Source of the DNA: JAGVPT01 sp035500675
GTDB taxonomy: Bacteria > Bacteroidota > Ignavibacteria > UBA10030 > UBA8401
DNA length: 26,046 nucleotides
Assembly (NCBI GenBank): GCA_035500675.1
Contig: DATJXA010000078.1
Span: 1-26,046, forward strand
Reading direction: 5' to 3'
Made by a program: the position numbers and the translations under genes. Within the stretch, counting starts at the first letter, position 1; each line of letters begins with the position of its first letter. Below, piece by piece: positions 1-7,868 of this stretch. Below the pieces are notes generated by a model. That model searched no databases. It was not told the origin of the DNA and worked only from the letters and a program-made list of their open reading frames with translations.

Positions 1-946
1 TCACCGGGATAATAGGGTTACCGATAATATTTCCCTGGCCCGTCGGGAAAAAGTGCGCTATCGATCCGCCGGCTGCGAAGAGTGTCACGGCTTCTGCGGC
101 GGCGGACGATGTATCCATAAAATGCAGCCCTTTGCCGTTAGGCGCTTCGGCTGGATATAAAACTCCGTCAACCTTTGCGCGGCCTATTTTCTGGATATTC
201 CCCATCGCCTTTTCTTCGATGGTGGTAAGGCCTCCTCTGATATTTCCTTGGGTCGGCTGCGAGCCGAGCAGGTCGGCGCCCTGATCCTCGATAAATTTGG
301 CGTAGCTATCGAATATCTGCATGAACTTCTTCTTCAACGCGGGCGTTTTCATCCTTTCGGCGACAAATTGCTCGCCGCCCGTAAGCTCAGAAGTTTCGCC
401 GAACAGCATCGTCGACCCCGCTGCGATCAAGCGTTCCGTAGTTCGTCCTACGGTCGGATTGGAGGCCAGCCCCGAAGTCGTATCAGACTCTCCGCACTTC
501 ATGCTGAGGATGATCTCGGAAACATCTGCAGGCTCTCTCTGTAATTCCGAGGCCGTCTGAACCATGCTTTTTGCCGCTCGAGCGGCCCGCTCAATTGTCT
601 TAAAGTCTCCTGATCTTTCAATCGAAAAACCTTCGACCGGTTTCCCCGTCTTCGCAATTCCCTCGACGATTTTTTCAGTCCAGTTAGGTTCGATGCCGAT
701 GACAACGGCCGCGGCGACGTTCGGGTTCGCACCGGTCCCTATCATTGTCTTAAAGAATAGGTCGAGGTCGGCTCCGAATTGAAGCCTGCCGTACGGATGA
801 GAAAGGGGGAGCGTGTCGCGAACAAGGCTTGAAACTCCCTCGCATGCAGCGTTCGACAGGTCATCGACAGGAATGATCGCGACATAATTTCTACAGCCAA
901 CCGAACCGTTCGATCGGCGATATCCTAAGAAAGAATTTTTCTTCAT
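1..946 (-). CDS. UxaA-family dehydratase, large subunit (partial, C-terminus beyond left edge)
   Basis: The minus strand from the ATG at 946 stays open for 315 codons and runs off the window, so the C-terminus is missing. It matches the large (catalytic) chain of the altronate/galactarate dehydratase family: GYRRSNGSVGCRN at residues 8-20, CGESD at 151-155, ETSELTGGE at 184-192, GNIRGGLTTIEEKAMG around 234-249 and HFMDTSS around 275-281. Its ATG overlaps the small-subunit stop in an ATGA, and AGGTGG lies just upstream, so the two chains are probably translationally coupled. The family dehydrates aldonates to 2-keto-3-deoxy acids in the cytoplasm. Next to FucU and a FucP-type permease, L-fuconate is the likeliest substrate by inference, as proposed for Cj0482/Cj0483. 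Cysteines usual near residues 29, 53 and 86 are replaced (PVDDLSN, HPYGRL, GIEPNW), so this is a divergent subgroup. Altronate or sulfolactate remain possible. Confidence 0.85.
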   Translation of the reverse strand, partial: MKKNSFLGYRRSNGSVGCRNYVAIIPVDDLSNAACEGVSSLVRDTLPLSHPYGRLQFGADLDLFFKTMIGTGANPNVAAAVVIGIEPNWTEKIVEGIAKTGKPVEGFSIERSGDFKTIERAARAAKSMVQTASELQREPADVSEIILSMKCGESDTTSGLASNPTVGRTTERLIAAGSTMLFGETSELTGGEQFVAERMKTPALKKKFMQIFDSYAKFIEDQGADLLGSQPTQGNIRGGLTTIEEKAMGNIQKIGRAKVDGVLYPAEAPNGKGLHFMDTSSAAAEAVTLFAAGGSIAHFFPTGQGNIIGNPIIPV

Positions 947-1230
947 TGTGACCACCTGTTGCTTTTTACATTCTGAACATGAACGTGCTGGCCTTTGCTG
1001 ATGGGTTGTGTCGTATGACCGATGACGACGCCGTATTTTGTGACGTTCTCTCCTTTTTTAAACGCGGACAACGCTACTTTATGTCCCAACGGGATCGCAT
1101 CCTTCGCCTCTAACGATATCCGCGAGCCGTCTTCTAAACAGGCCCCTGAGAGCTTTTCGCCGGACTTAATGTCGGTGACTGCAACTCCCACGTTGTCCTT
1201 TGCATCATGGACAAGAAATTGTGGTTTCAC
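943..1230 (-). CDS. UxaA-family dehydratase, small subunit (SAF domain)
   Basis: This 95-residue protein is a stand-alone SAF domain of the type found at the N-terminus of one-chain altronate dehydratases or as the small subunit of two-chain enzymes. Diagnostic segments are the start FLVHDAKDNVGVAV with His8, and GHKVALSAFKKGENVTKYG in the middle. It starts at a GTG, supported by a strong Shine-Dalgarno site seven bases upstream. The stop overlaps the start of the large-subunit gene by four bases, which fits equal synthesis of two partners. In the family the SAF domain helps form the active site of the dehydratase and has no activity alone. It is not a broken fragment of a larger gene, because split small and large chains are a normal arrangement. 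Confidence 0.88.
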   Translation of the reverse strand: MKPQFLVHDAKDNVGVAVTDIKSGEKLSGACLEDGSRISLEAKDAIPLGHKVALSAFKKGENVTKYGVVIGHTTQPISKGQHVHVQNVKSNRWSQ

Positions 1231-1237
1231 TTCTTGT

Positions 1238-1245
1238 ATCTCCTT
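1238..1245 (-). promoter_or_regulatory. Shine-Dalgarno site of the UxaA small-subunit gene
   Basis: The minus strand reads AAGGAGAT, separated by seven bases from the GTG start at 1230. It decides the use of a non-ATG start here. It also shows that the organism uses classical Shine-Dalgarno initiation, unlike most Bacteroidia. The rest of the 76 bp gap to the next gene shows no convincing terminator or promoter. Confidence 0.7.
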
Positions 1246-1306
1246 ATGGTTATAGATGTATGTGGATCGTATTCGTCAATCTTTTATAGAAGATCAACAT
1301 GTACGG

Positions 1307-2374
1307 TTATTTAATTGAAACGATGTTCCAATCTATATGATTATCGCGTGCAAGAGTTTTGAGTTCTTCCAGCACGTCGTCGCTGAGCTGTATCCCAGTT
1401 TTGAGCCTTTGCGTTTTCGTTTGCGCTTTGTTTTCTCCGGGAATGCGGATTTCATTTACGCCTTGCCGCTTGGGGGAGAGCTTTATTTCTTCTTTCATCT
1501 GCATTATTTTTTTGTAAAATTCATCTTTGGGCATGAAGCTTTCGATATTCATGCACAAAAAGAAATGGCCGACTTCGGCAGGGTTCTGTAAATCCTTGTA
1601 CATCGAATGAACATTCCTTCCGTAACCGCTTCCGCTCAGCACACCGGAGAGAATATCCACCATCATCGCCAGCGCGTAGCCTTTCGGACCGGCCATTGTC
1701 AGCACCGAACCGGCCAACGCTTTATCCGGATCTGTCGTCGGATTGCCTTCCGGGTCGAGCGCCCACCCTTCCGGGATCGGGGTCTTTTGTTTCGACGCGC
1801 TGATAATTTTTCCCCGCGCAACGATACTCGTCGAAAGGTCGATGATGATCGGAGATCCGTCCTTCGAGGGGACCCCCATCGCCATAGGGTTCGTGCCGAA
1901 GTACGCTTCGTAACTTCCCCACGGCGGCAATGCGGGTTCAGCGTTGGTGAACGCAAGACATATCACTTCCCTCTTCACAGCCTTGCCGCAGTAATAACCG
2001 AGAGCCCCAAAATGTTGGCTCTTCCGGACGCCGACCGCTCCTAGTCCGTAGGTCTCGGCCATCTCAATCGCTTTGTGAATCGCTTTATCTCCCGCGATCT
2101 GACCAAGGCCGTTATCGGCATCAAGCACTGCGGCGACAGGAAATTTTTGTTCAAACCTCATCACGGGATGTGGGTTGATCAAACCGAGCTTTATTCTTTT
2201 TAGATAAATCGACAATCGCGTCAACCCGTGGGTATCAACGCCGGTCAAGTTGGCGTCGATCAAGTTATCGACAAAGATCTCGGCATCGTCTTCGTTGAGG
2301 CCGTACTTTTTTGATACGGAGAGTGCAAAGCTTTTTAGCGATGCGGGTTCAAAATATTTCGGTTCTTCTTTCAT
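1307..2374 (-). CDS. Ldh_2-family NAD(P)-dependent 2-hydroxyacid dehydrogenase (malate/L-lactate dehydrogenase-like)
   Basis: The 355 residues span the normal length of the Ldh_2 family (malate, L-lactate, ureidoglycolate, 2,3-diketogulonate and sulfolactate dehydrogenases), which is unrelated to Rossmann-type LDH. Visible family motifs are GVDTHG with the conserved His49, SQHFGALGYY with His121, FTNAEPALPPWG near 142-153, FGTNPMAMGVP, and the helix GPKGYALAMMVDILSGVLSG. No signal peptide is present, so it is cytoplasmic. It sits 39 bp downstream of the aldehyde dehydrogenase and 76 bp upstream of the UxaA pair, consistent with one mRNA. The inferred role is oxidation of the lactate formed by the aldehyde dehydrogenase to pyruvate, or oxidation of a 2-keto-3-deoxy sugar acid. 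The sequence does not settle which. The (R)-sulfolactate dehydrogenase ComC belongs to the same family and is an alternative. Confidence 0.85.
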   Translation of the reverse strand: MKEEPKYFEPASLKSFALSVSKKYGLNEDDAEIFVDNLIDANLTGVDTHGLTRLSIYLKRIKLGLINPHPVMRFEQKFPVAAVLDADNGLGQIAGDKAIHKAIEMAETYGLGAVGVRKSQHFGALGYYCGKAVKREVICLAFTNAEPALPPWGSYEAYFGTNPMAMGVPSKDGSPIIIDLSTSIVARGKIISASKQKTPIPEGWALDPEGNPTTDPDKALAGSVLTMAGPKGYALAMMVDILSGVLSGSGYGRNVHSMYKDLQNPAEVGHFFLCMNIESFMPKDEFYKKIMQMKEEIKLSPKRQGVNEIRIPGENKAQTKTQRLKTGIQLSDDVLEELKTLARDNHIDWNIVSIK

Positions 2375-2413
2375 TGTCTTCTATCTTTACCGTTCAGTTG
2401 CGTTCTTTCTGAT

Positions 2414-3871
2414 TTAAAGTACCATCGAAATATGTTTCGTTTCCAAAAAAGCGTCCAGTCCTTCGGTACCGCACTCTCGACCCAAGCCGCTTTGCTTCAT
2501 CCCTCCAAAAGGGGCGATCGTTGTGGAAGGAACGTCGTCGTTGACACCGACGGTGCCTGCTTCAAGCATTTCGCCTGCTTTGAACGCTAAGCTCAGGTTC
2601 CGCGTATACACATAAGCCGACAACCCAAATGGCGTTGCGTTCGCTCGTTCGATGACTTCGTCAAAGGTAGTAAACGTGGCTATGGGGGCGAGTGGGCCAA
2701 ACGTTTCATCGCACATGCAGAGCATATCGTCTTTTGCGCCGGAAATCACCGTCGGTTCGACGAAATTTCCCTTGCCAAACTCACCGACGGTCATTCTTTT
2801 GCCCCCCGAAAGGAGTGTCCCGCCTTTGTCTGTCGCGTCGTCGACATGCCGAAGGAATTTCTCGACCGCTTTCTTGTCGACCAGGGGACCAAGATCAGTC
2901 TCTTGCCGTAGCCCATTACCGACTTTTATGTTCTTCACGGCTTCGACGAGCTTCCCGTTAAATGCTCCGGCAATATTTTTTTGGATATAAATTCTGTTGA
3001 TCGCTATGCACGACTGGCCTCCATTCCTGAACTTTGCCCCAAGCACTCCTTTGACTGCTCCGTCAATGTCGGCATCATCAAATACTATCGCAGGAGCAAG
3101 TCCGCCGAGTTCAAGGGAAAGATGCTTGATCTGCTCTGCGCCTTTTCTCATGATCTCCCGTCCCACTTCGGTAGAGCCTGTGAAGGAGATCTTTCTGCAC
3201 TTGTCGTTCTCGATAAATTCATTCATGACGTCTGCCGCCGGCCCGGTCACCAAATTCAGGACACCGGCAGGCAATTTTGCCTCCTCGATCAGTTTCATGG
3301 CAGCGATAGTCACGAGCGTCGTTTGCGAGGCCGCCCGTGAAACAACGGTGCAGCCTGCTGCCAACGCAGGCGCTACTTTACGCGCCCATAGCACAAGCGG
3401 AAAATTCCAGGGCGCAACACAAGCAGCGACGCCGATCGGCTGCTTTATGACGATGTGACGCTTGCTCGAGTTTGTCGGAGGAACAATTCTGCCGTACATC
3501 CTGGTAGCTTCCTCCGCAAACCATTCGAAATGTGCGGCGGCCCCTCCGACCTCGCCAAGAGATTCTTTGATCGGTTTTCCGTTTTCCATCGTCAGTATTT
3601 TTGCAAGACTTTCTTTATTGTCCATCAATATTTTGGCGATAGAAAGAAGATAATTTGCACGTTCTCGAGCAGTTTTCTCTTTCCATGATCTAAACGCTTT
3701 ATCGGCTGCACCAATTGCCTTCCCAGCGGTCTGCCTGTCTCCAACGGTGTAGGAACCGACTTCGTCTCCAGTAGCCGGATTCGGAACTGAAAAATATTTA
3801 CCGCTGGTTCCTTCCATCCATTTGCCATCGATAAACATGGAGTTCTTTTTTAAATCGTTCTCTAAGTTCAT
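2414..3871 (-). CDS. GabD-like NAD(P)-dependent aldehyde dehydrogenase (probable lactaldehyde-type)
   Basis: This is a 485-residue soluble ALDH-superfamily enzyme of usual length, closest by eye to succinate-semialdehyde dehydrogenase GabD. It carries PWNFP with Asn156, FTGSTEVGRE near 230, LELGG with Glu254, FRNGGQSC with nucleophile Cys288, and ETFGPLAP with Glu389. The start has a good AAGGAT Shine-Dalgarno. One feature is odd: where GabD has LKPASQTP (the Lys contacts the cofactor ribose/phosphate), this protein has SRAASQTT at about 178-185, so the conserved Lys-Pro is gone. In this locus the expected substrate is L-lactaldehyde released by aldol cleavage of 2-keto-3-deoxyfuconate, giving L-lactate. 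GabD-like enzymes also oxidise sulfolactaldehyde in the sulfo-Entner-Doudoroff pathway, so substrate identity is inference. Confidence 0.88.
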   Translation of the reverse strand: MNLENDLKKNSMFIDGKWMEGTSGKYFSVPNPATGDEVGSYTVGDRQTAGKAIGAADKAFRSWKEKTARERANYLLSIAKILMDNKESLAKILTMENGKPIKESLGEVGGAAAHFEWFAEEATRMYGRIVPPTNSSKRHIVIKQPIGVAACVAPWNFPLVLWARKVAPALAAGCTVVSRAASQTTLVTIAAMKLIEEAKLPAGVLNLVTGPAADVMNEFIENDKCRKISFTGSTEVGREIMRKGAEQIKHLSLELGGLAPAIVFDDADIDGAVKGVLGAKFRNGGQSCIAINRIYIQKNIAGAFNGKLVEAVKNIKVGNGLRQETDLGPLVDKKAVEKFLRHVDDATDKGGTLLSGGKRMTVGEFGKGNFVEPTVISGAKDDMLCMCDETFGPLAPIATFTTFDEVIERANATPFGLSAYVYTRNLSLAFKAGEMLEAGTVGVNDDVPSTTIAPFGGMKQSGLGRECGTEGLDAFLETKHISMVL

Positions 3872-3910
3872 GTTATATCCTTATCATTTATTTTGCCGAC
3901 CGTGTTCAAC

Positions 3911-6241
3911 TTATTTTTTTAGATCATATGATGGCGGAGCGCTTGTTACGGCACTGCCCCATTGTGGATCAGGGGTTGAATCCAGGTAGAAATCGATCGC
4001 CCCTCCCTTGCAAATGTCGCTAAAACGAATCCACGGTTTATTCCACTCCTTGCCGTTGACGCTCACGCGTGTTACATACGGCGCATTCTGTTTCGCGCCA
4101 TGCCCTTCAATGATGACGTCGCCCGTTTGCAGATGGATGACGGCGTTCGGGAACAGTGGACTGCCGAGGACGAGTACATCGGACCCTGGAAGTTCCGGAT
4201 ACATCCCTAACACGCTGAATATATACCAAGATGACATTTCCCCGAGATCGTCATTACCGGGGTAGGCGATTGGCTTATCCGTATAGAGCTCATTTACGAT
4301 CCGCCGGACTATCTGCTGTGTTTTGTAGGGGCGCCCAAGAAAGCAATAGATCCATGGCGTTTCTAAACAAGGCTCGTTCCCTACATAAGAATATTTCGAC
4401 CTGAAGCCGGCATTCAACTGCGTAAAAAATCTATCCAGTCGCCTTGACGCCGAATCTTGCCCTCCCATTTTTTCGGCGAGAGACTTAAGATCGAACGGCA
4501 CCATCCAGACATATTGCTCCGCAGTTCCTTCGACATACGCTCTATCGTTGTCATATATTGCGAGACTGTCCGCGATGCCAGGTGCCCACGTACCATCCCT
4601 CCTGCGCATTTGCAGGAAACCGGTAGCGGGGTTAAATAACTTTTGCCAGTTCTGAGCATGGTTCATCAACAACTCATAGTCGTGCGTATCCCCGAGCGAC
4701 TCGGCGAATTGCGCCAAAGCAAAATCTGCAGAAGCATATTCTAATGTCATCGAGACATTCCCATAGCCCCCTTGTTGATGTTCCGGAACATACCCGAGCG
4801 TAAGATAGTCTTCGAGGGCGTCGCGCTCGTGCGTACGTGTGCGCGGCGCATAGACGGAGGAATCGGTAGCGGCCTTGACGAGGCCAGAAAGCACATCGTG
4901 CAGGTCGAAATTTTTCGCACCAAATGCATAGAAACCTGCGATGATCGGCGCGGCCGGATCGCCCATCATCACACCGCTGTCCTCATTCGGCACACCCCAT
5001 CGCGGAAACGTCCCGCCTTGCCGATAGTCATTGAGCAGCGATTGGGCCATGTCGCCCGACTCGTTGGGAGCGATCATCGCCAGAAACTGACATTCGCTTC
5101 TGTAAATGTCCCAGCCTGAAAAATTGGCGTACTGGAGTCGATCTTTTTCAGTAGCATGCACTTCTCCGTCGTACCCCATATATTGGCCGTTAATATCCGA
5201 GCATACGGTCGGACCTAGAAGAGTATGGTAAAACATTGAATAAAAAGTCTCCAACTGATCGTCTGTTCCACCTTCGACCTGGATTTTGTTTAACCACGCA
5301 TTCCATGTTGCGTTCGCGTCCTGCGCCGTTTTATCGAACTCTTGTGAAGTAAAAGCCGCGCCCGGGTTTTCCATTTCGAGATTGGCCTTTGCATTTGCTA
5401 TGCTGACATAAGAAATCGCTGTTTTAATAAGAACGGACTGACCTGGGGTCATGTCGAGTGTAATAAATGCACCGGACGTTAACCCTTCTTCATCTGCCTT
5501 ATTTATTACAAGCGTATCTCCGGCCCACGTCGTGTACGATAAAAAGGGGCGGTCGAATATTGCGTAAAAATAGATCGTCGTTTCTTCGGAGGTTCTGCAA
5601 AAATGTCCTCCGACAGCCAACCCGCTTACTGATCGCTCTCGCGGATTGACATGGATGGACGAAGTGGAAGTCCCCCACACATTGCTCGATGAATTGATCA
5701 TGATCGTCGCAACACTGTCTGTCGGAAAAGTGAATCGTCCGAATCCACTTCTCAGAGTTGACGTTAATTCTACGGTAACACCGTCATCCAGCTTCACCGA
5801 ATAATAACCAGGCCTGGTAATTTCGTTTGCATGCGAAAACGGCACGTCGAAAGTATCCCGATCCTTTGGAGGAGTTTCTTTTGCGATACCGACAATCGGC
5901 GTGAATGCAAAATTGCCGCCGTAATAACATCCGGCTCCGCTCAGGTGGTCAAGGCTAAATCCTTGGATGAGCAAGTCCCGATAATTATATCCCGCAACTA
6001 CGCGGCCGGGACCTGTGTCGGGACTCCACTGAATCATGCCAAACGGCACCGACGGACCGGGATACGTGTTCCCATCCTTGCCCGTACCGCAAAGAGGACT
6101 TGCATAACGGACAAAATTCTGGAGAGGGTATGATAAACTATCTTCAGCCGGAGATCTAAAGCTATTTTCGCGAGCGATACTCTTTCCGAAAAACGCTAGC
6201 ACGCAAAGAAGTGTGAAGCCCGCTTTCAAACTTTTTCTCAA
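3911..6241 (-). CDS. Secreted GH92 alpha-mannosidase
   Basis: The 776-residue protein has an N-terminal hydrophobic signal (about 1-24, no Cys) and the full GH92 fold: an N-terminal beta-sandwich with GTGKDGNTYPGPSVPFGM at 52-69, and an (alpha/alpha)6 barrel with FSGWDIYRSE near 374-383, GGTFPRWGVPNEDSGVM at 409-425, EGTAEQYVW (Glu571, candidate general acid) and GNDDLGEMSSW (Asp664/Asp665, candidate base). GH92 enzymes are calcium-dependent inverting exo-alpha-mannosidases acting on alpha-1,2/1,3/1,4/1,6 mannosides, commonly of N-glycans or mannans; linkage cannot be read here. The only plausible start is a TTG, because an in-frame TAA lies two codons upstream and no ATG precedes the signal peptide. 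It lies between the permease gene and the ALDH gene, implying mannose is part of the target glycan. Confidence 0.93.
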   Translation of the reverse strand: MRKSLKAGFTLLCVLAFFGKSIARENSFRSPAEDSLSYPLQNFVRYASPLCGTGKDGNTYPGPSVPFGMIQWSPDTGPGRVVAGYNYRDLLIQGFSLDHLSGAGCYYGGNFAFTPIVGIAKETPPKDRDTFDVPFSHANEITRPGYYSVKLDDGVTVELTSTLRSGFGRFTFPTDSVATIMINSSSNVWGTSTSSIHVNPRERSVSGLAVGGHFCRTSEETTIYFYAIFDRPFLSYTTWAGDTLVINKADEEGLTSGAFITLDMTPGQSVLIKTAISYVSIANAKANLEMENPGAAFTSQEFDKTAQDANATWNAWLNKIQVEGGTDDQLETFYSMFYHTLLGPTVCSDINGQYMGYDGEVHATEKDRLQYANFSGWDIYRSECQFLAMIAPNESGDMAQSLLNDYRQGGTFPRWGVPNEDSGVMMGDPAAPIIAGFYAFGAKNFDLHDVLSGLVKAATDSSVYAPRTRTHERDALEDYLTLGYVPEHQQGGYGNVSMTLEYASADFALAQFAESLGDTHDYELLMNHAQNWQKLFNPATGFLQMRRRDGTWAPGIADSLAIYDNDRAYVEGTAEQYVWMVPFDLKSLAEKMGGQDSASRRLDRFFTQLNAGFRSKYSYVGNEPCLETPWIYCFLGRPYKTQQIVRRIVNELYTDKPIAYPGNDDLGEMSSWYIFSVLGMYPELPGSDVLVLGSPLFPNAVIHLQTGDVIIEGHGAKQNAPYVTRVSVNGKEWNKPWIRFSDICKGGAIDFYLDSTPDPQWGSAVTSAPPSYDLKK

Positions 6242-6294
6242 CTGTTAACGTCCATTCTATTTGCTGAATTCTGTTCTTAATATCTTTACATATT

Positions 6295-7716
6295 TTATAC
6301 CGCTGAAGGAACCCGGTCGCGCCCGACGCGGTGTCCCTTCAACCCGTAAAACCCGACATAGGCATACGCCACTAATGGCACGATGTACGAAATCTGCAGG
6401 CCGCCCAGGTCCGCGATATGACCTTGCAGCGGAGGTAAGACAGCGCCGCCGAATATCGCCATCACCAAGAGCGATGAGACCTGGCTCTTTAACACCCCTG
6501 TTCCTTCGAGAGCGAGTGAAAAAGTGTTCGACCATCCGATCGAAGTGAATAACCCCACTCCAACGACGCACCACATTGCAGTTTTCCCCCCCACGCTGAT
6601 TGCCGTAATAAGGAGAACAACAATGGTTACGCAGAAAATTGCAAGCGTGCGCCCCGCATTCGCTTTACCGAACTGGAACAATATCCAGCAAAGTGCAAGT
6701 AAAGGAAGATAATGCATCGCTATATTCCAACCGCTGACACACCCAAGAATAATGAAACCGACGATCGGTATACCCGCTAGGAAGAATTGCTTTTTCATCG
6801 ATTTCATATCACTTAATTCCACAGAACCCATGAACCGTCCGATCAACATCCCTCCCCAAAACAAAGAGACATACTTGCTTGCATCGACTGGCGATAAACC
6901 CGCGACGCTTTGTTGTCCAAGAAAATTGATGATGGAGCTGCCCACCGAAACTTCTCCTCCCACATACATAAAAATTGCCACAATACCAAGAACCACGTGA
7001 GGAAACTTCAATGCCCCGGCGCCCCGCTCTATTTTTCCCTCCCCTACATGCGGTAGGTGGACAAAATAAAAAACTCCAGCAAGAGCCAAAAACACGACGC
7101 CGAACGCAAGGTAAGGCAACTTGACGGAATCCGCTCCGTGAGCTCCGGCATGATTGAAATATTGAAAAATTAGGTATCCGCCGATCAACGGTCCGATCGT
7201 TGTCCCGATAGAATTGAATCCCTGCGCCAAATTTAAACGGCTCGAAGCGGTCCGCTCTGGACCGAGGATAGTGACGTACGGATTTGCTGCGATCTGCAAC
7301 ATTGCGAAGCCAAGTCCCACAATAAATAAGGCAATGAGAAACATTGGATAGGAGGTCGAACTCGCAGCCGGCCAAAATAATACGCTGCCCACTGCAGAGA
7401 CCAGCAGGCTAAAAACGACGCCGTTCTTGTAGCCGACCTTTGCAATTGGGTCCCCCGCAGTGACCGAGACAATGAAGTAGATGAGCGACCCGACGAAGTA
7501 TGCTCCAAAAAAGGCAAACTGCACAAGCATCGCCTGGAAATAATTCAGGGTAAACGCCTCTTTGAAACGCGGAATAAGAATATCGTTCCACACGGTCATG
7601 AAGCCCCACATGAAAAAAAGCGTGGTCATCATTGCGAATGGAAAGCGATAGTTGTTGTCTTGCCCATCCTGTGAAACAATTTCGCCTTGCCTGCTCATTT
7701 CGGATATGTTTGCCAT
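6295..7716 (-). CDS. FHS-family sugar:H+ symporter (FucP/GluP-like MFS permease)
   Basis: This 473-residue, 12-helix MFS protein aligns by eye with E. coli FucP, sharing WNDILIPRFKEAFTLNYFQA (Asp45, the counterpart of FucP Asp46), VLFWPAA, AANPYVTILGPE and RLNLAQGFNSIGTTIGPL. At the position of FucP Glu135 it has Gln141 (LQIAANP), as in glucose/galactose and GlcNAc permeases of the same family, so transport of L-fucose is supported mainly by context. It is an inner-membrane proton-coupled importer. No Shine-Dalgarno is obvious before the ATG at 7716; the in-frame ATG at 7698 is an alternative. It follows the 152 bp gap that holds a candidate promoter, so the distal block may be expressed partly from its own start. 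Confidence 0.88.
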   Translation of the reverse strand: MANISEMSRQGEIVSQDGQDNNYRFPFAMMTTLFFMWGFMTVWNDILIPRFKEAFTLNYFQAMLVQFAFFGAYFVGSLIYFIVSVTAGDPIAKVGYKNGVVFSLLVSAVGSVLFWPAASSTSYPMFLIALFIVGLGFAMLQIAANPYVTILGPERTASSRLNLAQGFNSIGTTIGPLIGGYLIFQYFNHAGAHGADSVKLPYLAFGVVFLALAGVFYFVHLPHVGEGKIERGAGALKFPHVVLGIVAIFMYVGGEVSVGSSIINFLGQQSVAGLSPVDASKYVSLFWGGMLIGRFMGSVELSDMKSMKKQFFLAGIPIVGFIILGCVSGWNIAMHYLPLLALCWILFQFGKANAGRTLAIFCVTIVVLLITAISVGGKTAMWCVVGVGLFTSIGWSNTFSLALEGTGVLKSQVSSLLVMAIFGGAVLPPLQGHIADLGGLQISYIVPLVAYAYVGFYGLKGHRVGRDRVPSAV

Positions 7717-7762
7717 GTGTTGATAATGTCTGGTGATAAAACAATCAGTTGCTTAGGCCAGG

Positions 7763-7791
7763 AATATAAACCTCCAATAACTCTACGGCAA
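7763..7791 (-). promoter_or_regulatory. Candidate sigma-70-type promoter upstream of the FHS permease gene
   Basis: On the minus strand TTGCCG (7791-7786) and TATATT (7768-7763) are separated by exactly 17 bases, a fair -35/-10 pair that would start transcription about 40 bases before the permease ATG. It lies in the largest intergenic gap of the window (7717-7868), where an internal promoter is most plausible. Single promoter-like matches of this quality also occur by chance. Confidence 0.35.
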
Positions 7792-7806
7792 GCTCGACCC
7801 GTTAGG

Positions 7807-7818
7807 TTCGCCAGCGAA
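7807..7818 (-). promoter_or_regulatory. Short inverted repeat, possible operator
   Basis: The minus strand reads TTCGC-TG-GCGAA, a perfect 5 bp inverted repeat with a two-base centre. It lies 15 bases upstream of the -35 element proposed at 7786-7791. The position suits an activator site, but the half-sites are short and no second copy was found elsewhere in the window by eye. Confidence 0.2.
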
Positions 7819-7868
7819 GACAGGCAGCGAATTTTGTTCGATGATATTACGCTCATTTAAGGTTGCTC

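Noticed and set aside
943..1230. Small SAF-domain gene as a fragment of a frameshifted altronate dehydratase
   Set aside because: The large chain has its own start and ribosome site with an ATGA overlap, and two-chain UxaA enzymes are a normal form.
1022..1255. Plus-strand open frames throughout the window, for example here, 2652-2990, 5831-6133, 13385-13684 and 23563-24045
   Set aside because: All lie antisense to strongly supported minus-strand genes, lack family motifs and are explained as shadow frames.
1..3871. Sulfoquinovose/sulfolactate pathway (SuyAB, ComC, sulfolactaldehyde dehydrogenase) as the primary call
   Set aside because: Family memberships allow it, but FucU and the permease favour fucose and no sulfoquinovosidase or sulfite exporter is seen. 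Kept only as an alternative.
7795..7868. Rho-independent terminator after the epimerase gene
   Set aside because: The only inverted repeat there has a 5 bp stem with a two-base centre and no U-run.
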